From: DATLBY01 sp035526665
Lineage (GTDB): Bacteria > Acidobacteriota > Terriglobia > Bryobacterales > Bryobacteraceae
DNA: 6,405 nucleotides
Direction: 5' to 3'
Assembly: GCA_035526665.1 (NCBI GenBank)
Contig: DATLBY010000387.1
Coordinates: 1 to 6,405, forward strand
The stretch's first letter is position 1; the number at the start of each line of letters is the position of its first letter. The translations under genes were made by a program, and so were the position numbers. Below are positions 1 through 5,593 of this stretch, piece by piece. The notes below the pieces were generated by a model. The model was not told where the DNA came from and ran no database searches. It was given only the letters and a program-made list of their open reading frames with translations.

Positions 1-776
1 GCATCCCATCCGCCATCGGTCCAGTCCGACGCGGAAATTCGAATGAACAACGGCAGCGATGCGGGCCAGACGCCGCGAACCGCTTCCGTCACCTCCACTG
101 CAAACCGGATGCGATTCCCGAACGAGCCGCCGTACTCGTCACTGCGCTGGTTGGACAAAGGCGAGAGGAATTCATGGATGAGATAACCGTGCGCGGCGTG
201 AATCTCCGCCACTTGAAAGCCGGCGATCAACGCCCGCCGCGCCGACGCCACAAATGCTGCCAAAATCGCTTTGATTTCGGCTTTCGTCAGATCGCTCGGG
301 GCGGGATCGCCTTCCCGGAAGGGAAGTGGACTGGGAGCTACCGTCTGCCAGCCGCCGTTTTCCACTGCGATGGCTGCGCCGTTCCTTTCCCACGGCACAT
401 GCGTGCTTGCTTTGCGGCCTGCATGGGCGAGTTGAATTCCGGGAACGGCTCCCTGTTCCTTCACGAAACGCGCGATCCGCTCCAGGGGAGCGATTTGCTC
501 GTCTTTCCAAAGTCCGAGGTCCCCGGCGGAAATGCGGCCGTCCGCCGTCACAGCCGTTGCCTCCACCATCACCAGCCCAGCCCCGCCTACAGCTCTGCTC
601 CCCAGATGGACCAAGTGCCAGTCGGTGGCGAATCCGTCCTCGCAGGAGTATTGGCACATCGGAGAAACAGCGATCCGGTTTTTGAAGACCACGTCACGGA
701 TCACCAGAGGTGAAAAGATACTGACCTCAGTGAGAGTATCTGCGTTTACATCCAATAATGTTTCGGTTTTTGGCAC
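1..776 (-). CDS. namA: NADH:flavin oxidoreductase, old yellow enzyme of the YqjM/NamA type (3' end outside window)
   Basis: This is an FMN-dependent ene-reductase that uses NAD(P)H to reduce activated C=C bonds, and it is cytosolic. About 258 residues are visible and the family runs to about 340-370, so the C-terminus lies past position 1. Counting from a GTG at 776, the core starts at IFSPLVIRDVVFKNRI, followed by SPMCQYS (C41 and Y43 match the YqjM Cys26/Tyr28 pair), GIQLAHAGRKAS, the substrate-binding pair in HAAHGYLIHEFLSPLSN (H193, H196), DEYGGSFGNR, and FIRISASDWTDGGWD at the edge. The fold and subfamily are clear. The start is not: there is no in-frame ATG between the dedA stop and the core, only TTG 812, GTG 776 and TTG 755, none with a good Shine-Dalgarno. 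It lies 54 bases after dedA in the same frame, so it may be the last gene of that unit. The physiological substrate cannot be told. Confidence 0.93.
   Translation of the reverse strand, partial: MPKTETLLDVNADTLTEVSIFSPLVIRDVVFKNRIAVSPMCQYSCEDGFATDWHLVHLGSRAVGGAGLVMVEATAVTADGRISAGDLGLWKDEQIAPLERIARFVKEQGAVPGIQLAHAGRKASTHVPWERNGAAIAVENGGWQTVAPSPLPFREGDPAPSDLTKAEIKAILAAFVASARRALIAGFQVAEIHAAHGYLIHEFLSPLSNQRSDEYGGSFGNRIRFAVEVTEAVRGVWPASLPLFIRISASDWTDGGWD
717..740. repeat. 24-base inverted repeat near the 5' end of the OYE gene
   Basis: The perfect arms GATACT (717-722) and AGTATC (735-740) enclose GACCTCAGTGAG. Inside lies a second alternative pairing, TCAGT with ACTGA on the opposite strand. The repeat falls just before the codons for the conserved FSPL of the OYE. 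It could be an operator or an mRNA hairpin, or chance. Only the symmetry is seen; any function is inferred. Confidence 0.4.
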
Positions 777-830
777 TCTATTTGGATGCTGCCATCGCCT
801 GAAATGGTTCAAATCGCCGGAAAGCGCGGT

Positions 831-1496
831 CTAATCGCCGGCGGAGGGTTGCACGGCGGCACGGCGGGATTTCAGGATCTCCAGCAGCAGCGGAGTGATG
901 GAAATGAGCACAATCAGGATTACGACCTTCTCAAAGTGCTTGCGGACGATCTCGATGTTTCCCAGGCCGTATCCCAGCAGGGTCATGGACGTGATCCAGA
1001 GGATCGCCCCGACGACGTTAAACGTGGCAAACCGGGTGTACGGCATCCGGGCTACACCCGCGATAAAGGGCGCAAAAGTGCGCAAAATCGGCATAAACTG
1101 TGCGTAAATGATCGTTTTTCCGCCATGTTTTTCGTAGAACGCCTGAGTCTTCAGGAGGTGGTCCCGCTTGAAAAGCCGCGAGTCCGGCTTGTTGAAAACG
1201 TGGGGACCGGCGGCGCGTCCCAGCGAGTAGCCGACACCGTTGCCGGTGATGGCGGCGATAATCAGGAGTCCGATAATGGCCGCGATGTTCAGGTCGGCCG
1301 CACCCGCCACGACGCCGACGGTGAAGAGAAACGAGTCGCCGGGCAGAAAAAAGCCCAGCAGCAGCCCGGTTTCGGAAAAAACAACCCCGGCGATGATCGC
1401 ATATCCGATCCATGTGGTCATCACCGAGGACAGAAATTGAATCAGGCGCTCGGCGTTATAGAGCGTTTTAAGGAGTTCGAGGAAAGAGTCGAGCAT
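831..1496 (-). CDS. dedA: DedA-family membrane protein (SNARE-associated/VTT domain)
   Basis: This 221-residue inner-membrane protein belongs to the DedA family, which is linked to lipid (undecaprenyl phosphate) flipping, proton-motive-force balance and envelope stress. It resembles E. coli DedA along its whole length: SETGLLLGFFLPGDS at 41-55 holds the conserved acidic pair E42 and D54; FYEKHGGKTII is at 120-130; FMPILRTFAPFIAG is at 134-147; then come late membrane helices (about 160-178 and 190-207) and a basic tail. The family motif R-x5-R (R130/R136 in YqjA) reads Q133...R139 here; codon CAG at 1100-1098 is clear in the sequence. The ATG at 1496 lies 9 bases after the ppiD stop and has only a weak AGG upstream, so translational coupling to ppiD is likely. 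The stop is TAG. The family is certain; the transported substrate is not. Confidence 0.95.
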   Translation of the reverse strand: MLDSFLELLKTLYNAERLIQFLSSVMTTWIGYAIIAGVVFSETGLLLGFFLPGDSFLFTVGVVAGAADLNIAAIIGLLIIAAITGNGVGYSLGRAAGPHVFNKPDSRLFKRDHLLKTQAFYEKHGGKTIIYAQFMPILRTFAPFIAGVARMPYTRFATFNVVGAILWITSMTLLGYGLGNIEIVRKHFEKVVILIVLISITPLLLEILKSRRAAVQPSAGD

Positions 1497-1505
1497 GGCT
1501 GGGGC

Positions 1506-3431
1506 CTAACCGCGGAAGGCCGTGGTTAGCCGCTTGATAGCCTCTTCATTCCTTTTTATCTTTCCTTCTTTGATAAGTTGTGCAACCAGGCCGGCTTCGA
1601 AGAGATCCTTTCGTTCGGCTGCTTTCCGGCTCTTTATCGCCATTAGCATGGAGGCGCGCTCCTCACCCAGTTGCTTAGGATCGGCCACCATCTTGTCGGC
1701 AACCCGGCAGAGGAACACCTGGTCACCAATCGTCACCGGACCGACTTTGGCTCCCACCGGTTTTTCAAATGCTTCGGCCAGATAAGCGGCAGGGCCGATA
1801 CCCTCGGCTGCTTCTTCGTGGCCAAAGGGCGCCGTAGTCTTTACTTCCAGTCCCATCGACTGAGCCAGCTGCTTCAAGTCGCCATTCGACGCCCGGAATT
1901 TTTCAGTCACCTCGCGGAGCTTATCCTTTGCCAGGGTCTGCGCTTTCAGCTCTGTCAGCATTTGCTCCACCTGGGGCTGGATTTCCGCGAATTCGGCGGC
2001 CTTCGGCGGCTCCACGGCGATCAATGCCAGCACGGCCAGCTTGGTGGGCGCCACTTGAATCACCGGAGACACCTGCCCCGGCTTGAGCGCGGCCAGTGCG
2101 TTGACCATCTCCGCGCTGGAGCCTATCTCGGGAATGGCATCGTTTGCCGAAGCGTGCTCCACCCTCTCATGGAAGAGGCCAAATTGCTGGGCAATCTGCT
2201 CGGCTTGCGACGGATTTTTCGCCAGCGCTACACGAGCCTGCTCCAGGCTGCTCTGCATCTTGTCATAGACGATCTGCTTCCTGCTCTCCGCCGCCAGCTC
2301 GCCCTTGACTTCCTCGAAGGGCTTCACCCGAGCCTGCTCCTTCTCTGTCACCTGGACAATATGGAAGCCGTACTCAGTCTTTACGACGTTGCTAATCTCT
2401 TTTGGCTTTAGCGAGAAGGCGGATTCTTCAAATGCCTTCACCATTTGGCCTCGGGTCACCCAGCCGAGGTCCCCGCCCTTAACAGCGGACCCTGGGTCCT
2501 CCGAATTCTTCTTGGCTAGTTCGCCAAAGTCCGCACCCGAGCGAATTTGCTTCAGCAGGTCGCCAGCTTTCGCTTCCAGCTTCGCCAGCTCTTCCTTAGG
2601 CTTATCTAACGTCTTGATCAGAATGTGGCGGACCTTGACGCGCTCGGGCGTGCGGAATTTGTCATTACTCCGGTCATAGAGGGCGCGAAGCTCAGCATCG
2701 TTTACGTTCAAAGTGGCGGCTACCCGCGTTTCATCCGCCAGAATGACATGGAAATTCCGACGCTCAGGCAACATGAATGTGGCACGGTTCTTGGTGTAGT
2801 AGTCCAGCACCTCTTCGCGCGTCACCTTCACATCGGGCTTGTTTTTCGCACTGTTGAAGACGAGGTAATCGACCTTCACTTTGTCCTTGCGCCGATGGTA
2901 TTCCTTCTCGATTTCGGCCGGAGTGACGATCACGCCCTCCAGGGCTACGCTTTGCAGCTTCAACAGCAGCAGGTTCTTGGCGATATTGGTTTCAAACTGC
3001 GGAATCGTCATTCCCTCGCGCGCGAGGAATTGGGCGTAAATTTCCTTCTTGATCTCGCCGCCCTGGAAAATCGGCTCCAGCATGGAGCGGATGGCCCGGG
3101 CCACATCCTCATCGCTGACCTGAAAGCCCAAGCGCTTGGCCTCATAGGCAACCGCCCGTTCCGCGATCATCTGGTCAATTAGCTGCGGAACATAGTGGGG
3201 AATCATCTCCGCGGGAATCTTTTTGTTCTTCAGGGCAGCCTGCAGCGTGGTCTGGACCTCACGCACCGTGATCGGCTCTTTGTTGACCTCCGCCACCGTC
3301 ATTTCCGACCCTTTGCTGGGAGTTCCGTAGCCCGGAATCAGGGTAACCACCATGGAAAGAGCTACAATCCCCAGCACGCCGCCCAGCATGTAGCGCACAG
3401 CTTTGTCGCGGCTGCGAAACACATCAAACAT
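1506..3431 (-). CDS. ppiD: PpiD/SurA-like membrane-anchored peptidyl-prolyl cis-trans isomerase (parvulin foldase)
   Basis: This 641-residue protein is close in length to PpiD (about 620). A short cytoplasmic N-terminus (residues 1-12, with basic residues) is followed by one membrane helix (about 13-33), so the rest should lie in the periplasm. Residues about 45-225 form the helical SurA_N-type chaperone region (VNKEPITVREVQ, then LIDQMIAERAVAYEAKRLGF). A parvulin rotamase domain spans about 263-365: KVRHILIK at 266-273, GADFGELAKKNSEDPGSAVKGG, DLGWVTRGQM, then TEYGFHIVQV at 352-361. The 380-640 half is helical and may hold a second, degenerate rotamase-like segment (about 430-475) plus chaperone helices. 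The role inferred from the family is assisting folding of exported proteins at the Sec exit. The ATG has GAGGAG 10 bases upstream. The stop is TAG, and dedA follows after 9 bases in the same frame. A plain 'SurA N-terminal domain protein' would be the cautious name. Confidence 0.9.
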   Translation of the reverse strand: MFDVFRSRDKAVRYMLGGVLGIVALSMVVTLIPGYGTPSKGSEMTVAEVNKEPITVREVQTTLQAALKNKKIPAEMIPHYVPQLIDQMIAERAVAYEAKRLGFQVSDEDVARAIRSMLEPIFQGGEIKKEIYAQFLAREGMTIPQFETNIAKNLLLLKLQSVALEGVIVTPAEIEKEYHRRKDKVKVDYLVFNSAKNKPDVKVTREEVLDYYTKNRATFMLPERRNFHVILADETRVAATLNVNDAELRALYDRSNDKFRTPERVKVRHILIKTLDKPKEELAKLEAKAGDLLKQIRSGADFGELAKKNSEDPGSAVKGGDLGWVTRGQMVKAFEESAFSLKPKEISNVVKTEYGFHIVQVTEKEQARVKPFEEVKGELAAESRKQIVYDKMQSSLEQARVALAKNPSQAEQIAQQFGLFHERVEHASANDAIPEIGSSAEMVNALAALKPGQVSPVIQVAPTKLAVLALIAVEPPKAAEFAEIQPQVEQMLTELKAQTLAKDKLREVTEKFRASNGDLKQLAQSMGLEVKTTAPFGHEEAAEGIGPAAYLAEAFEKPVGAKVGPVTIGDQVFLCRVADKMVADPKQLGEERASMLMAIKSRKAAERKDLFEAGLVAQLIKEGKIKRNEEAIKRLTTAFRG

Positions 3432-3441
3432 GTAAGAAATT

Positions 3442-3447
3442 CTCCTC
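3442..3447 (-). promoter_or_regulatory. Ribosome binding site of ppiD
   Basis: GAGGAG on the minus strand ends 10 bases before the ATG at 3431. It is the strongest Shine-Dalgarno in the window and fixes the ppiD start. Confidence 0.75.
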
Positions 3448-3468
3448 GGAAATTACGGAATGGCTGTA

Positions 3469-3480
3469 AATATAAGTATA
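3469..3480 (-). promoter_or_regulatory. Possible internal promoter (-10 region) for ppiD-dedA
   Basis: The 78-base gap between rsfS and ppiD holds a sharply AT-rich pocket. On the minus strand it contains TATACT (3480-3475) directly followed by TATATT (3474-3469), about 40-50 bases before the ppiD ATG. It is flanked by short arms GGCTG/CAGCC (3462-3466, 3482-3486). No convincing -35 box is present at the right distance; the nearest is CTGTCA, 19 bases away. This would let ppiD and its followers be transcribed apart from rsfS. It is a weak call based on composition and box match only. Confidence 0.3.
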
Positions 3481-3509
3481 TCAGCCGGAGAAGAGGCCCT
3501 GACAGCCTG

Positions 3510-3860
3510 CTAGGACTCTTCCTCGGCCGGGATAGGGACGTTTTTGGCGTGGCGCCAGAGACGCTCTAGATCGTAATAGGTGCGCGCCTTCTCTAGGAAG
3601 ATGTGGACCAGGTAGTCTCCGTAGTCCGCCAAAATCCATTCGGCGTTGTCGTAGCCTTCCAAGCTGATGGGTAATTCCCCATGCTGTTTCTTCAGCTGCA
3701 GGTGGATCTCGTCGGCAATTGCCTGATTCTGCCGGATGTTCGATCCAGTGCAAATCAGGAAATAATCCGCGAAACTGGTGACTTCCCGGAGGTCGAGAAC
3801 CCGTATGTCCACGGCTTTTTTGGACTCGGCCGCGCGCACTGCCGTGAGCCAGGCCGGCAC
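3510..3860 (-). CDS. rsfS: Ribosome silencing factor RsfS (YbeB/Iojap family)
   Basis: RsfS binds ribosomal protein uL14 on the 50S subunit and blocks joining with 30S, lowering translation in starvation or stationary phase. The 116-residue product has the usual length. It shows KKAVDIRVLDLREVTSFADY (residues 14-33), FLICTGSNIRQNQAIADEI (about 34-52), EGYDNAEWILADYGDYLVHI (about 68-87) and a closing YYDLERLW. The start is GTG at 3860: GGAG (3870-3867) sits 6 bases upstream and no in-frame ATG is found in the open frame above it. The last residues are acidic (PAEEES) before a TAG stop. In many bacteria rsfS follows nadD; here a divergent gene lies immediately upstream, so it would lead its own transcript. 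ppiD follows after 78 bases, with a TAA in frame between them. Confidence 0.95.
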   Translation of the reverse strand: MPAWLTAVRAAESKKAVDIRVLDLREVTSFADYFLICTGSNIRQNQAIADEIHLQLKKQHGELPISLEGYDNAEWILADYGDYLVHIFLEKARTYYDLERLWRHAKNVPIPAEEES

Positions 3861-3931
3861 CGGTTTCTCCGTAGTTTCGGTCTCCGTGCCTTGGCTCAGG
3901 TTGACGGATGTTGCAACGTTATGCTCTCGAA

Positions 3932-3979
3932 TAAAATGTAGCCCCCTAAGCCGTATCGTACTACAATTGAAGTAGTGCG
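3932..3979 (+). promoter_or_regulatory. Putative promoter and start-codon inverted repeat of the divergent secreted-protein gene
   Basis: Two -10-like boxes lie on the plus strand: TAAAAT (3932-3937), with TTGCAA (3911-3916) 15 bases before it, and TACAAT (3962-3967), which ends 7 bases before the GTG start at 3975 and has no clear -35. An inverted repeat, CGTACTAC (3957-3964) and GTAGTGCG (3972-3979), pairs 8 bases with one G-T and a 7-base loop, and covers both the second box and the start codon. No Shine-Dalgarno is evident. The 114-base region between the two start codons must also hold any rsfS promoter, but I see no good match on that strand. Confidence 0.35.
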
Positions 3980-4796
3980 TCTAATCCTAACTTCTGCACT
4001 TCTCTGCAGCGCCGTGGTGTCCGCCGAAACGGTGGAAGCCACCGCTCTCGGTCGTACCCGGCAGGAGGTGGAGCGTATCCAGACGTTGGTGGAGGCTGGC
4101 GCGGCCCCGCGGGCGGCCTTGGAGAAAGCCCGCCAGGAGCTAACCGAAGCGCAGGATGAGGTGGTCCTCAAGCAGACCCTGTACGGAACTTTGACCGCGG
4201 AGGATCTGACCTCGGAGCAGGCAGCCCAAATGGTGGAGGCCGCACAGAGGCAGTTGGATCGTCAAAAGGAGAAGCTGGACGCCGCGCGGAAGTTGGTGGA
4301 CCAGGGAGTCGCGGCCAGAACATCGCTTACCCCGTTCATCGAGGATTTTGATGCCAGAGCGAGAACCGTCGATCTCGCTACGTCGCGCGCCCGGCTGATC
4401 GGCCAGCTGATCGAGATGGCTCGCAGCGAAGCGGCGCAGATTGATCGCGAGGATCCGCAACCCCTTCAGGTCGCAGTCCGGTACGACGGTAAGGGCATAT
4501 TCCGCGACTCCGATTTCGCCAAGGTTTCCAGTGCCTTTTCCCATCGCTTCCTGCATCCGCTGCCGGTAAGCGCAAAGGGAGAAACGGCGCTCCACAAGTC
4601 GCTCGGTTTCGATCACCGGGGACGCGTGGACGTTGCCTTAAATCCGGATCAGGAAGAGGGCGTGTGGCTTCGAAAATTCCTGGAAATGGCGCGGCTTCCG
4701 TACTTTGCATTTCGCGCCGCCATTCCCGGCAAGGCGACTGCCCCCCACATCCACCTGGGTCCCCCGAGTTTGCGGTACCGCGCCAGCGCCGACTAG
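3975..4796 (+). CDS. Secreted coiled-coil protein with a C-terminal M15-peptidase-like domain (uncharacterised)
   Basis: The product has 273 residues. Residues 1-17 are a signal peptide (MR, hydrophobic core LILTSALLCSAVV, cleavage after VSA), which supports the GTG start. Residues 27-150 are charged helix. Two segments look like the hairpin tips of TolC or HlyD-type proteins: IQTLVEAGAAPRAALEKARQ (35-54) and ARKLVDQGVAARTSLTPFIE (104-123). Residues about 165-268 form a globular domain with GFDHRGRVDVALNPDQ (211-226), FLEMARLPYFAFRAAIPGKA (235-254) and PHIHLGPPS (257-265). The order H214...D219...H258-x-H260 recalls the zinc ligands of M15 D-Ala-D-Ala peptidases, but the H-to-D spacing is shorter than the usual HxxGxAxD. 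A role in peptidoglycan or envelope work is an inference; enzymatic activity is unproven. It is transcribed away from rsfS. The stop is TAG. Confidence 0.85.
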   Translation: MRLILTSALLCSAVVSAETVEATALGRTRQEVERIQTLVEAGAAPRAALEKARQELTEAQDEVVLKQTLYGTLTAEDLTSEQAAQMVEAAQRQLDRQKEKLDAARKLVDQGVAARTSLTPFIEDFDARARTVDLATSRARLIGQLIEMARSEAAQIDREDPQPLQVAVRYDGKGIFRDSDFAKVSSAFSHRFLHPLPVSAKGETALHKSLGFDHRGRVDVALNPDQEEGVWLRKFLEMARLPYFAFRAAIPGKATAPHIHLGPPSLRYRASAD

Positions 4797-5053
4797 GCCG
4801 CGCCTGAAGGCATGGGCTGAAGGCGATTAGCAGGGTGCCGCCGGACCGTTGAGACGTGAGGCACCATTCCGAGAATTTGGGGATTGCCCCTGCCGCGGAT
4901 CATGGAACCCATGACAACCTTGCCTCTATTAGGCGTATTCCAGGAGATAAGAACATTACTGCTCATGCGATGCCCTTGCACCCCCGACCGGCAGTGGAGT
5001 TCCACTGGCCGTCTGGGAACTGTCTATCATAGGGCCCCATCCACCTCTTCGCC
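4797..5053. other. Non-coding spacer between the secreted-protein gene and the GNAT gene
   Basis: I find no credible gene in these 257 bases. A 70-codon minus-strand frame (5005-4793) has no recognisable domain and is probably chance. Just after the TAG there is an inverted repeat, CGCCT/AGGCG (4801-4805, 4821-4825), which also contains CTGAAGGC twice (4804-4811, 4817-4824). It has no T-run, so it is not a clear terminator. TATCAT (5025-5030) could be a -10 box for the GNAT gene, but no matching -35 is seen. Confidence 0.6.
4989..5011. repeat. Inverted repeat (hairpin or operator-like) upstream of the GNAT gene
   Basis: CAGTGG (4992-4997) and CCACTG (5002-5007) are perfect arms around the loop AGTT. 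The stem extends by CGG (4989-4991) with CCG (5009-5011) if one G is bulged. It lies about 45 bases before the GNAT start codon and just upstream of a TATCAT box. No T-tract follows, which argues against a terminator. Function is unknown. Confidence 0.45.
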
Positions 5054-5512
5054 GTGCTCTACAGACCAACAGAAACAGCTGACATTCCCGCGCTGGCTCG
5101 TATTCGTGCCAGCGAATGGGGTGATCCAATGTACTGGGAACAACGGATTTCCGGATACCTGACAAGTCAACTGAATCCACAACACGCACGCGCACCTCGA
5201 ACGTGTTACGTCGCGGTGGAGGAGACCACAGTTGTCGGCTTTGCGGCGGGTCATCTCACGACGCGCTATGCCTGCGACGGAGAACTAGAATGGATTAACG
5301 TCATCCCTGAATGGCGAGGGATCGGCGTGGCTTCTAAGTTGCTCCGCTTGATGGCGCGTTGGTTCGTAGGGAACGGGGCGTTCCGGATATGTGTAGATGT
5401 CGACCCGAACAAGGCAATAGCTCGGGCCTTTTACACGCGGCACGGGGCAGAGAAATTAAACAAGCATTGGTTGGTATGGGACAACATCAATGCCATTCTC
5501 GAGGAAAGATAG
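5054..5512 (+). CDS. GNAT-family N-acetyltransferase, substrate unknown
   Basis: This 152-residue cytosolic enzyme should transfer an acetyl group from acetyl-CoA to an amine. The N-terminus YRPTETADIPALARIRASEW has the usual GNAT start. Motif A is at 81-97, INVIPEWRGIGVASKLL, with the CoA-pyrophosphate loop R88-G-I-G-V-A. Motif B follows as NKAIARAFYTRHGAEKLN (119-136). The start is GTG at 5054: the frame is closed by a TAG at 5030-5032 and no ATG lies between, but no Shine-Dalgarno is visible, so the start is only fairly sure. It stands alone, between the divergent secreted-protein gene (257 bases away, same strand) and leuD, on which it converges with 81 bases between stops. No strong terminator is seen in that gap, only GCTG/CAGC arms at 5548-5562. 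The neighbours do not indicate a substrate. Confidence 0.85.
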   Translation: MLYRPTETADIPALARIRASEWGDPMYWEQRISGYLTSQLNPQHARAPRTCYVAVEETTVVGFAAGHLTTRYACDGELEWINVIPEWRGIGVASKLLRLMARWFVGNGAFRICVDVDPNKAIARAFYTRHGAEKLNKHWLVWDNINAILEER

Positions 5513-5593
5513 ACTTCTGCGGCGCGTTCCGAAGCGAGGAAACCGCCGCTGGCTTGGTCAGCTATCTGGAATCCAGTTACGAACGAAACGGCG

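Noticed and set aside
786..2411. Long plus-strand open frames opposite dedA and ppiD (786-1529, 1671-2411)
   Set aside because: Their products are low-complexity or His/Arg/Leu-rich with no domain, and the minus strand holds full-length recognised genes. They are antisense shadows.
2625..3569. Plus-strand open frames over the ppiD N-terminal half and the rsfS 3' end (2625-3182, 3195-3569)
   Set aside because: No recognisable motif or ribosome site; they mirror the codon pattern of the real genes.
3861..3960. An N-terminal extension of RsfS through the open frame upstream
   Set aside because: No ATG lies in it, the family length is met from GTG 3860, and GGAG sits 6 bases before that GTG.
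3975..4031. Lipoprotein signal in the secreted protein (Cys at residue 11)
   Set aside because: The residues before the Cys are ALL, which do not fit a lipobox; VSA at 15-17 fits signal peptidase I better.
4164..4400. Reading the coiled-coil half as a true TolC-family outer-membrane protein
   Set aside because: Far too short, with no beta-barrel strands; the match is only to the helical hairpin pattern.
4793..5005. A 70-codon minus-strand frame in the spacer
   Set aside because: No domain, no ribosome site, and composition unlike a protein. It overlaps the end of the secreted-protein gene and the hairpin. A decayed gene cannot be ruled out but is not supported.
5513..5593. A bidirectional terminator between the GNAT gene and leuD
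   Set aside because: Only weak arms are present (GCTG/CAGC and the palindrome CTGGA-A-TCCAG at 5566-5576), without T-runs on either strand.
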